Shown: positions 1 through 5,742 of the stretch, piece by piece
Layout of the letters: each line of letters begins with the position of its first letter
Numbering within the stretch: position 1 is the first letter of the stretch
NCBI GenBank assembly: GCA_025454075.1
Contig: JALOPD010000084.1
Coordinates: 1 to 13,242 of the forward strand
From: Desulfobacterales bacterium
GTDB lineage: Bacteria > Desulfobacterota > Desulfobacteria > Desulfobacterales > UBA2174_A
Direction: 5' to 3'
Length of the DNA stretch: 13,242 nucleotides
Made by a program: the position numbers and the translations under genes
Notes under the pieces: generated by a model
Told to the model about the DNA's origin: nothing
The model's input: the letters and a program-made list of their open reading frames with translations, nothing else
Database searches by the model: none

Positions 1-643
1 GCACGCCGCCGAAGGGCCGCACGTCGAAGCCGCCGAACTTCAGCAGATAGGCCGCCTCGACCTTGGGCAGGTTCCAGTCCGGGTCGCTGCCGGCCGGTGC
101 GATGCCTCCCTGGGTGTTCACCGCGTTGGTGAGCAGGGCGATGGTGAACGCGTCGGCTACGGTCAGGGCGATCTGGCCGGGGCGGTTGCCGTCGAACTGC
201 CCGGAGCCTTCCATGCCGTCATCGGAGTTGAAAACCTGGCCGGAAAGGAACCGGTTGATCGGCGAGTAGTCCTTGCCGACCTTGAGCTGCATGCCGCCCG
301 CGGCATCCGAGAACTTCCACACGCCGTAGGCCCGGCGGGTGCCGACATCGATATCGCCCCCGTCGGTGCCCTTTAAACCGAGCTCGATGTGACCGCTGAC
401 TTTGTCGGCTTTCACGCGGGCGCCCACCCGGGAATTGGTCTGAAAATTCCACTGCACGCCCCAGTCGTCGTCTTCACCGGAGCCGGCCGTGCCGACCCCG
501 AACAGACTGGAGGCCGCCGCGTCGCCGTAATCGTTGTTGACATAAAAAGTGGCCATGCGCTGGCTGCCGTAGAACGACCAGTCCGCGGCAAAGCCCGGTA
601 CCGCCAGGAGCAGCACCGTGAGAATTGCGATCGGTTTCTTCAT
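1..643 (-). CDS. Outer-membrane porin, N-terminal part (runs off left edge)
   Basis: Translating the minus strand from the ATG at 643 gives an open frame of 214 codons to the window edge. The first 20 residues are a typical signal peptide (MKKPIAILTVLLLAVPGFAA), followed by DWSFYGSQRMATFY, the aromatic-rich first beta strand usual in porins of sulfate-reducing Desulfobacterota. The rest alternates polar and hydrophobic residues with many Gly, Asp and aromatics, and includes strand-like stretches such as GVQWNFQTNSRVGARV. I expect a trimeric beta-barrel in the outer membrane for passive uptake of small solutes. Substrate cannot be told. A good Shine-Dalgarno (TTAAGGAG) lies 10 bases before the ATG, which fixes the start. 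It lies 157 bases downstream of the TupA-like gene on the same strand. No clear terminator separates them, so co-transcription is possible. Family assignment is from pattern recognition. Confidence 0.8.
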   Translation of the reverse strand, partial: MKKPIAILTVLLLAVPGFAADWSFYGSQRMATFYVNNDYGDAAASSLFGVGTAGSGEDDDWGVQWNFQTNSRVGARVKADKVSGHIELGLKGTDGGDIDVGTRRAYGVWKFSDAAGGMQLKVGKDYSPINRFLSGQVFNSDDGMEGSGQFDGNRPGQIALTVADAFTIALLTNAVNTQGGIAPAGSDPDWNLPKVEAAYLLKFGGFDVRPFGGV

Positions 644-725
644 CGGATAATTCTCCTTAAGACGCCGAAAAAAGTTTATGCCAAGCCCAATCATTTCGCT
701 GGTGATAGCGTCGATATCCCCCCCT

Positions 726-735
726 TCACCTCCTT
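726..735 (-). other. Full-length anti-SD complement with no start codon in register
   Basis: The minus strand reads AAGGAGGTGA, complementary over ten bases to the usual 16S rRNA 3' end. No ATG, GTG or TTG follows within 5-13 bases, and the next bases are a G7 run. It sits between the TupA-like gene and the porin gene, whose own Shine-Dalgarno is at about 653-659. It may be vestigial, or it may be a ribosome standby site in the porin leader. Confidence 0.35.
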
Positions 736-800
736 TCGCGCGGCGATCGTTGCGCCGGAGACGGTTTCGATCCCCTAGCGATCCGTCAGAAGGAAAGAGA

Positions 801-1664
801 TCACCTGTCGTATTGCTTGGCGTAGGCGGCGTCGTTGTAAATGCCCTCTCCGTATTGGTCTTTGCCGAACGCCGCGATGATCTTCTGGCCCTCCGCGGAG
901 CTGACGAAGTCGATGAACTGCGACGCGAATTTCTGCCCCGGCGTGGCGCCTTCCGGCTGCAGCAGCGTGTGGTAGGTGTTAACCAGGAAGACGTCGCCCC
1001 TGAAGAGAACCTGCAGGTTCTTCATCTCGTTGCGGACGCTCACCCAGGTGCTGCTATCGGTCATGAAGTAGCCCTTTTCGGCGTCGGCCCGCTTGAGGGT
1101 CGCCATCATGAAATCCTTGGTCACGACGTACCAGTCGCCGGCCGGCTTGATGTTCGCCTTCTCCCAGGCATCCATTTCCTTCTTGTGGGTGCCGGAGTTG
1201 TCACCGCGCGAGAAGAATTTGGATTGACTGTTGGCGATCAGCGCATACGCCTCGGCCGCGGTCTTGGCCTTTTTGATCCCGGCCGGGTCCTCCGGCGGAC
1301 CGACGATGTAAAACTCGTTCGAGCCGATCAGGATGCGCCGGGTGGCCCAGCCGTCTTCGACCGCCTTCTTCTCGGCCGCCGGGGCGTGCACCATGATCAT
1401 GTCCACCTGCTTGTCCTTGAGGAATTTCATGGACTCGCCGCTGCCGGCCTTGACCCAGCACAGCGTGGTGTTGTTCCTCTTGGCGAATTCTTCACCCAGC
1501 GCCTTGAGCAGCCCGAGTTCGCCGGGACTGCCGGTCGCCAGGCTGAATTTGTTGGGCCCGGCGCCGTAGGATTCCGTGCAGGCAGGCTGTGCGTACCCGG
1601 TCGACGCCGCAACCCAAAACAGGAACAGTCCGATCCAGACCCCATTTGCCGCTTTCGATTTCAT
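801..1664 (-). CDS. tupA: TupA-like tungstate-binding periplasmic protein
   Basis: 287 residues. A signal peptide covers about residues 1-25 (hydrophobic core WIGLFLFWVAA, cleavage likely after GYA). The mature protein has the hallmarks of TupA, the oxyanion-binding component of the tungstate ABC transporter: LATGSPGELGLL near residue 42, VDMIMVHAPAAEKK near 87, FYIVGPPEDPAGIKKAK near 118, and the signature SRGDNSGTHKKE at 152-163. Length is normal for the family. A Shine-Dalgarno (GGGAGG) precedes the ATG by about 9 bases. It follows modC by 142 bases on the same strand and has its own sigma-70-like promoter. No TupB permease or TupC ATPase gene is seen, so it is an orphan here. It may bind tungstate for a distant TupBC or lend specificity to ModBC. 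The usual TupA start of the mature chain (TTTST-type) is replaced by ATGSP, so ligand preference is not certain. Confidence 0.85.
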   Translation of the reverse strand: MKSKAANGVWIGLFLFWVAASTGYAQPACTESYGAGPNKFSLATGSPGELGLLKALGEEFAKRNNTTLCWVKAGSGESMKFLKDKQVDMIMVHAPAAEKKAVEDGWATRRILIGSNEFYIVGPPEDPAGIKKAKTAAEAYALIANSQSKFFSRGDNSGTHKKEMDAWEKANIKPAGDWYVVTKDFMMATLKRADAEKGYFMTDSSTWVSVRNEMKNLQVLFRGDVFLVNTYHTLLQPEGATPGQKFASQFIDFVSSAEGQKIIAAFGKDQYGEGIYNDAAYAKQYDR

Positions 1665-1735
1665 GTGTGCTGCCCTCCCGATGCCGTTTTGCGAGATGGA
1701 TGTGCGAGTGGAGATGCGGATGTAAGCGCCAATTG

Positions 1736-1763
1736 ACTATGGCATGCGCGGCAAAGGAGTCAA
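1736..1763 (-). promoter_or_regulatory. Sigma-70-like promoter of the tupA-like gene
   Basis: Minus-strand -35 TTGACT (1758-1763), 16-base spacer, -10 CATAGT (1736-1741). Transcription would start near 1729, about 65 bases before the ATG. The same bases contain TTGACT and AGTCAA as an inverted pair, a possible regulator site. The presence of this promoter separates expression of the binding protein from modABC. Confidence 0.5.
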
Positions 1764-1806
1764 CCGCATTATTGGTAAAACCACGGTCGACAAGAACCGA
1801 CCAAAC

Positions 1807-2532
1807 CTAACAGACGCCCCTGGCAGAGCTGTCCGATGCCCGGATGCCTGCCCGGCATGTGATCCGGCCCATCAACGCGGCGGCATCGCCCGACACAGTC
1901 GATTTGCCGCCTTCCATTAAAACTAGGTGGTCCGCAAGGCGCTGGATCTCATCGACGGAATGGGTGACATAAAGGATCGGGATTAGAAAGGTGTGCGGCA
2001 GCTTGGTGATGAAGGGCAGCAGTTCCGCCTTGCGCCCTTCATCCAGGGAAGACAACGGCTCATCCATCAATAACAGTCGCGGGCCGGTCAGCAACGCCCG
2101 CCCGATGGCCACCCGCTGCTTCTCCCCCCCGGACAGCCTCGCGGGCCGCCGGTCGAAAAGATGCTCGATTCCGAGCAGATCCACCACCTGATCGAGCGCG
2201 ATGCAGCGCCGGCTCGCAGGAGTCAGCTTCATCCCGTAGCTCAGGTTGCTGCGGACGGTCAGGTGCGGAAACAGGCGACCATCCTGGAAAATGTAACCGA
2301 TGGATCGCTTTTCAGGCGGTAGATCGATGCCGCGTTCCGAATCGAAGAGCACTCTGTCCTGAACGACGATGCGGCCCCTGTCCGGACGTATCAAACCGGC
2401 CACCATGTTGATGACCGACGTCTTGCCGGCGCCGGACGGACCGAAGAGCGCCGTGATACCCGCATCGCCGGCCTGAAAGGCCGCCTCCACCTGAAAATCG
2501 CCTTGCCGCCGCACCACTAGGATATCAATCAT
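1807..2532 (-). CDS. modC: Molybdate ABC transporter ATPase, short form lacking the TOBE domain
   Basis: 241 residues. It hydrolyses ATP to drive molybdate import through ModB. The ABC domain is complete: Walker A GPSGAGKT at 31-38, Q-loop Gln83 in [10 protein letters not shown], signature LSGGEKQR at 133-140, Walker [13 protein letters not shown] from 153, and switch His191 in VTHSVDE. Ordinary ModC proteins are about 350 residues and carry a C-terminal TOBE/Mop-like molybdate-binding domain. Here the chain stops about 30 residues after the ABC core (tail [18 protein letters not shown]), so that domain is missing. Only 142 bases with a promoter follow before tupA, leaving no room for a frameshifted domain. 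The start ATG is 3 bases past the modB stop with a GGTGAGG Shine-Dalgarno inside modB, consistent with coupled translation. Loss of the domain suggests absence of the cis-inhibition seen in some ModC proteins. That point is inference. Confidence 0.9.
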   Translation of the reverse strand: MIDILVVRRQGDFQVEAAFQAGDAGITALFGPSGAGKTSVINMVAGLIRPDRGRIVVQDRVLFDSERGIDLPPEKRSIGYIFQDGRLFPHLTVRSNLSYGMKLTPASRRCIALDQVVDLLGIEHLFDRRPARLSGGEKQRVAIGRALLTGPRLLLMDEPLSSLDEGRKAELLPFITKLPHTFLIPILYVTHSVDEIQRLADHLVLMEGGKSTVSGDAAALMGRITCRAGIRASDSSARGVC

Positions 2533-2535
2533 GCC

Positions 2536-3237
2536 TCACCCCTTCAACCGCCGGTTGAGTCGCTGCGCCAGAATTTCCGAGCCGACGATCGCCAGCAGGG
2601 CCAGGAGGACCGAAATGATGCAGAGCCGCAGGGCACCGGTTTCCCCGCCCGGCACCTGCGTCAGGGTGTAGAGCGCGAGCGGCAGCGTTCGGGTCTGCCC
2701 GGGGATGTTGGAAACGAAGGTGATGGTCGCGCCGAATTCGCTCAGGCTGCGCGCGAAGGACAGGATCACCCCGGCCAGGACGCCCGGCATGATCAGTGGA
2801 AGCGTCACCGTGAAAAAGACCCGCAAGGGCCGAGACCCCAGCGTCCGCGCGGCCGCCTCCAGCCCCGGGTCGACCGATTCGATCGAAAGGCGGACGGCCC
2901 TCACCAGCAGCGGGAAGGCCATCACGGCCGATGCCAGCGCGGCTCCCTTCCAGTTGAAACTGAAACTGAGGCCGAGGTATTTCTGGAGGAGCGAACCCAA
3001 CGGGCCGTTTCTGCCCATGACAACCAACAGGACATAGCCGGTCACGACCGGCGGCAGAACCAGCGGCAGGTGCACCAGCCCGTCAACCAGGATCTTCCCG
3101 GGGAATCGACACCGCGCCAGCACCCAGGCTACGGCGATTCCGGCGGGCAGACTGCTTGCGACGGCCCACCCCGAGACCCACAGGCTCAGCCGCAGCGCCT
3201 CGGCCTCGAGCGGTGTGAGGGACAGGGCCTCCGTCAT
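2536..3237 (-). CDS. modB: Molybdate ABC transporter permease
   Basis: 233 residues from the ATG at 3237, which overlaps the modA stop as ATGA. I reject the longer upstream frame to 3447 because it runs antisense-like through modA and has no fitting start. The protein is strongly hydrophobic with about five membrane segments, including AVASSLPAGIAVAWVLA, LPLVLPPVVTGYVLLVV, AALASAVMAFPLLVRAV and LCIISVLLALLAIVGSEIL. The cytoplasmic EAA loop that contacts the ATPase reads EAAARTLGSRPLRVFFTVTL, and is followed by LSEFGATITFVSNIPGQT, typical of ModB and its CysT/CysW relatives. It forms the membrane channel for molybdate, paired with ModA outside and ModC inside. The length is normal for ModB. 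Confidence 0.93.
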   Translation of the reverse strand: MTEALSLTPLEAEALRLSLWVSGWAVASSLPAGIAVAWVLARCRFPGKILVDGLVHLPLVLPPVVTGYVLLVVMGRNGPLGSLLQKYLGLSFSFNWKGAALASAVMAFPLLVRAVRLSIESVDPGLEAAARTLGSRPLRVFFTVTLPLIMPGVLAGVILSFARSLSEFGATITFVSNIPGQTRTLPLALYTLTQVPGGETGALRLCIISVLLALLAIVGSEILAQRLNRRLKG

Positions 3238-4004
3238 TTGACCGTAAAACCGTGCTTTTCGAAAATGGGCCTGGCGGCGGGGCTTTTCAGGAAGTCGAGC
3301 AGGCGTTGCGCCGCAGGAGTAGCTTTGTCCTTCACCAGTGCGGCCGGGTAGACGATCGGCGGATAGCTGTCCTCCGGGAACACGCCGACCACTTTCACTT
3401 TGGCCGAAGCGGCCGCATCCGTGGCATAGACCACCCCCAGCGGGCATTCAGCCCGCTCGACCAGCGCCAGCGCTGCCCGCACGGTGTCGGTTCGTGCGAT
3501 GCGGTCCGCGATTTCTTTCCAGACCCCTAATTTTTCAAATGCCTGCCGCGCATATTTGCCCACGGGCACGTGGTCCGGGTCGCCGGTGGCCAGAAGCCCT
3601 CCGGACAAGAGCGGGACCAGGTCGACTCCCGGTTTCAGGGCGACCGTTAGAGGTCTGTCGACGGGGGCGATCATCACCAAACGGTTGCCCAGCAGATTGG
3701 TTCGGGTCCCGTCCGCGATCAATTGGCGCTGGTCGAGATAATCCATCCAGTCCAGATCCGCGGAAAGAAAAAGGTTGGCCGGCGCACCGTTTTCAATTTG
3801 TTTGGCAAGCGTGGAAGAGGAGGCATACGAGAATCGTACCGAGTGGTTCTCCTTTTGCTCGAACACCTTTCCTGCGTCGTTGAGCGCGCTGGTCAAAGAT
3901 GCTGCGGCAAACACGGTGATCTCATCGGCGGAGGCCTGCCCGGGAACAGCCGGAAGCGCAAGGCCCAGCAGCAACAGAAAGGCTCTGGCAAGATGTTGCA
4001 TCAT
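3234..4004 (-). CDS. modA: Molybdate-binding periplasmic protein
   Basis: About 256 residues. Two adjacent ATGs (4004 and 4001) follow a strong AAGGAGG. The second gives the better spacing. The frame stays open upstream to 4076, but that extension lacks a ribosome site and runs through an inverted repeat, so I do not use it. A signal peptide (residues 1-25 from the second Met, ending GQASA) precedes DEITVFAAASLTSAL, the classic ModA start, where the Ser/Ala-rich loop binds the oxyanion. Further family blocks are SYASSSTLAKQIENGAPANL, FLSADLDWMDYL, ATGDPDHVPVGKYA and ECPLGVVYATDA. It captures molybdate (and usually tungstate) in the periplasm and hands it to ModBC. It is the first gene of modABC and is translationally coupled to modB by an ATGA overlap. 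Confidence 0.94.
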   Translation of the reverse strand: MMQHLARAFLLLLGLALPAVPGQASADEITVFAAASLTSALNDAGKVFEQKENHSVRFSYASSSTLAKQIENGAPANLFLSADLDWMDYLDQRQLIADGTRTNLLGNRLVMIAPVDRPLTVALKPGVDLVPLLSGGLLATGDPDHVPVGKYARQAFEKLGVWKEIADRIARTDTVRAALALVERAECPLGVVYATDAAASAKVKVVGVFPEDSYPPIVYPAALVKDKATPAAQRLLDFLKSPAARPIFEKHGFTVK

Positions 4005-4036
4005 TCCTCCTTCTTTGGGCCGGGGTTGAATCGGTG

Positions 4037-4064
4037 CTGGATATGTTTTTAATAGCATATCCAG
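4037..4064. promoter_or_regulatory. Perfect 9-bp inverted repeat in the modA leader (putative Mo/W operator)
   Basis: CTGGATATG, ten bases, then CATATCCAG: a perfect 9-bp inverted repeat centred about 50 bases before the modA start. A minus-strand TTGACC (4064-4069) and TTGACA (4091-4096) lie just upstream, so the repeat falls in the promoter or first transcribed bases. The size and spacing suit a dimeric repressor such as ModE or the tungstate-responsive TunR of sulfate reducers. I cannot assign which. As RNA it could also form a hairpin. Confidence 0.55.
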
Positions 4065-4269
4065 GTCAATTCGCACACCGGCGCCTTCCTTGTCAACATC
4101 GATACATCCACCGCACAGACCCTTTGCGCCCGATATGGATGCAAGGAATCCCGAGCCGTGGCCCTGCAGTAATCAGGAAACATGCCAGGGGCCATACAGG
4201 ATTTTAACTACACAGAAAGATTACAATAATTAAAAACCCCAACCACCGGACCGCATGAACCGCATACAG

Positions 4270-4288
4270 AAATGTAGAAATTACATTT
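4270..4288. repeat. Inverted repeat AAATGTA-N5-TACATTT
   Basis: Seven-base perfect arms around GAAAT, in the AT-rich gap between two divergently read promoters. It is about 85 bases upstream of the plus-strand -35 at 4373. The size fits a small dimeric regulator site, but the regulator is unknown. An AT-rich region can give such repeats by chance. Confidence 0.35.
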
Positions 4289-4372
4289 ACGATAATGCAG
4301 AAGAGGGTTGGCAAAACGCGGGTGCACCGACTGGGGGGAAGCGTCTAAAGCAGCTGCCGACACATATCATTT

Positions 4373-4402
4373 TTGACACATTTAAAGAAATATGCCAATA
4401 GT
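4373..4402 (+). promoter_or_regulatory. Sigma-70-like promoter of the DUF2080-type gene
   Basis: -35 TTGACA (4373-4378, perfect), 18-base spacer, -10 AATAGT (4397-4402, four of six). The predicted start near 4409 is about 90 bases before the GTG at 4500. A CATATC half-site resembling the modA repeat arm lies directly upstream at 4363-4368. Confidence 0.5.
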
Positions 4403-4499
4403 GATCGCCGGCCAGTGCAACCAATGCTCGCGGCGATGACACGACGCGCCGCCTGCCGGCTTGCGGCCGACACGAACACGGCGTGAGGAGCCATCACCA

Positions 4500-4733
4500 G
4501 TGGCAGAAGGGAAGAAACTTCGCAGGGCACCCCGTCGAGCCGACCTCGGAGAAGATTGCCTGGACGATGCGGCGCCCTGCGTCCTTCATCCGGCCGGCGG
4601 AAACCGGGCCCGGATAGAAATCTTCGGCAATGAAATTATCGAAAAACGCGTCAAGCCGTGCGCCCATAGCGGCAGGGTCTACCTCCCGCCGGAATGGATC
4701 GGGCACAAAGTGAAGATCATCCGCATCGATTAG
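4500..4733 (+). CDS. Small DUF2080-type protein
   Basis: 77 residues from a GTG at 4500 preceded by GAGGAG (4484-4489). The frame stays open to a TTG at 4461, which lacks a ribosome site. The C-terminal 40 residues, IEIFGNEIIEKRVKPCAHSG then RVYLPPEWIGHKVKIIRID, match the DUF2080 pattern (E-K-x-V-K-P...SGRVYLP-EWIG-KV), a short beta-rich module that looks like an AbrB-type DNA-binding half. Database names call this family transposon-encoded, mostly from archaea, but no transposase or terminal repeat is present here. The N-terminal 37 residues are basic, low in complexity and not recognised. It has its own promoter, faces the end of the hydroxylase operon and is divergent from modABC, so a small local regulator is a reasonable guess. 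Function is not established. Confidence 0.65.
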   Translation: MAEGKKLRRAPRRADLGEDCLDDAAPCVLHPAGGNRARIEIFGNEIIEKRVKPCAHSGRVYLPPEWIGHKVKIIRID

Positions 4734-4762
4734 GGCTCGGGATCCGACGGCGGCAGGCGCAG

Positions 4763-4776
4763 GGCGGCTAACCGCC
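4763..4776 (-). terminator. Short GC hairpin at the end of the hydroxylase operon
   Basis: The minus strand reads GGCGG-TTAG-CCGCC, a five-base-pair stem around the stop codon of the ThiS-like gene. No T run follows, so it is not a standard intrinsic terminator. It could stabilise the 3' end or stop plus-strand read-through from the convergent gene. Confidence 0.25.
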
Positions 4777-4980
4777 GAAATTCGGGTGAATGAACTCCAC
4801 GCGGTCGGCGGGGGCCACCCGGGTAGCCGCATACTCCTGGGGAAAGACGAACCGGCCGTTATGCTCGACGATCAGGTCGCGGTCCATTTCATCGAAGAGG
4901 CCGATGAGGTCAGCCAACGTGGCGGACGAAGGCACGTTTTCGGGCAATCCGTTGACGGTGATGGGAATGAGGGCGCTCAT
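4768..4980 (-). CDS. ThiS/MoaD-like sulfur-carrier protein
   Basis: 70 residues. It has the beta-grasp carrier pattern: PITVNGLPENVPSSATLADL at the start, DLIVEHNGRFVFPQEYAAT in the middle, then ADRVEFIHPNFGG with the obligatory C-terminal Gly-Gly (69-70). In this family the terminal glycine is adenylated by a ThiF/MoeB enzyme and converted to a thiocarboxylate that donates sulfur. The VNG start and NG-x-x-V-x-x-x-x-YA block look closer to ThiS than to MoaD. The ATG overlaps the stop of the ThiF-like gene as ATGA, so the two are translated together and very probably act together. It is the last gene of the molybdenum hydroxylase operon, which suggests a role in cofactor or substrate sulfur chemistry rather than thiamine synthesis. 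That role is inference. A longer frame through this region to 5442 is antisense-like noise in another frame of the ThiF gene. Confidence 0.85.
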   Translation of the reverse strand: MSALIPITVNGLPENVPSSATLADLIGLFDEMDRDLIVEHNGRFVFPQEYAATRVAPADRVEFIHPNFGG

Positions 4981-5735
4981 GGCACGGGGTTGCGTCTCGG
5001 GTGGCCGCAGACCGGGCAATGCGGATTGCGCGCGATCGGCAGCATACGGAATTCCATGGTCGCGCCCGAGAACCGCAGCAGCCGGCCGGCCAGCTGCGGA
5101 GCCAGCCCGATCAGCAGCCGGAGCGTTTCCAGGCACTGAAGCGAAGCAACCACGCCGGCGGTGGGCCCCAGCGCCGGCGGAGGCCCGGCCTCGAGCGTCG
5201 CCGCCCCCGGGGGAAAAAGACAGCCGAAGCATGGCCCCTTGTCGGGAATGAATGTCGCGGTCATGCCCTCCCAGCCGCTGATCCCGCCGAAAACAAACGG
5301 CAGGCCGCGTTCCACGGACGCCCGGTTGAGCACCTGCCGGGTCTCGCGGTTGTCGGACGCGTCGACGACCACGGTGCAATCGCCGAGCAGCGCATCCACG
5401 TTCTTGGCATCGATGGACGCATGCGCGGCCTCGATATGGCAATGCGGGTTCAGGCGGCTCAGCTTCTCGTATGCCGACTTCGATTTCGGTCGCCCCAGAT
5501 CGGCGGTGGCGTGGAGGATCTGGCGGTTCAGGTTCTCGAAGGCCACCCGGTCACGGTCGACAATCTTCAAGCGCCCCACACCCGCCGCCGCGAGGTAATA
5601 TGCGGCTATCGATCCCAACCCGCCCAGACCCGCAATCAGCACCTCTCCGGAGGCGATTCTGACCTGGCCCTCCGGTCCGATCTCCGGCAGTTGCACCTGC
5701 CGGCTGTACCGCCGGGTTTCCTCCTCGGTCAACAC
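4977..5735 (-). CDS. ThiF/MoeB/HesA-family adenylyltransferase
   Basis: 252 residues from a GTG at 5735, 7 bases past the large-subunit stop. The E1-like Rossmann domain has the ATP loop GLGGLG (36-41), D60 at the end of strand two, the arginine-bearing NLNRQ (68-72), K84 and DASDN (125-129). Zinc is held by two pairs, CFGC (169-172) and CPVC (240-243). It should adenylate the C-terminal glycine of the overlapping ThiS-like protein. MoeB and ThiF normally carry a conserved Cys in a crossover loop after the first zinc pair (PSCAEAG-type). Here that stretch is AATLEAGPPPALG with no Cys. Adenylation may still occur, as MoeB does not need that Cys, but a ThiF-type acyl-disulfide would not form there. 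Cys201 in SLQCLE is the only nearby alternative. No rhodanese domain is attached, so the sulfur source is elsewhere. Confidence 0.88.
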   Translation of the reverse strand: MLTEEETRRYSRQVQLPEIGPEGQVRIASGEVLIAGLGGLGSIAAYYLAAAGVGRLKIVDRDRVAFENLNRQILHATADLGRPKSKSAYEKLSRLNPHCHIEAAHASIDAKNVDALLGDCTVVVDASDNRETRQVLNRASVERGLPFVFGGISGWEGMTATFIPDKGPCFGCLFPPGAATLEAGPPPALGPTAGVVASLQCLETLRLLIGLAPQLAGRLLRFSGATMEFRMLPIARNPHCPVCGHPRRNPVP

Positions 5736-5742
5736 GGGCCCT

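Larger units (their letters stand above)
4005..4499. other. AT-rich intergenic regulatory region between modA and the DUF2080-type gene
   Basis: No convincing gene lies here. Base composition falls well below the GC-rich flanks, especially at 4200-4300 and 4365-4400. It holds the leader and operator of modABC on the minus strand (about 4037-4096), an AAATGTA-N5-TACATTT inverted repeat (4270-4288), and a plus-strand promoter (4373-4402). CATATC/GATATG half-sites recur at 4040-4045, 4056-4061, 4132-4137 and 4363-4368. A 61-residue minus-strand frame at 4345-4530 has no family resemblance or ribosome site and is not called. Confidence 0.6.

Noticed and set aside
4494..4832. 112-residue minus-strand open frame over the DUF2080-type gene
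   Set aside because: No motif or start signal. The plus-strand reading has a recognisable conserved C-terminus and ribosome site.
4768..5442. 224-residue frame ending in the ThiS-like sequence, read as a fusion
   Set aside because: The upstream two thirds is a wrong frame of the ThiF-like gene. The real ThiS-like start is the ATG at 4980, overlapping the ThiF stop.
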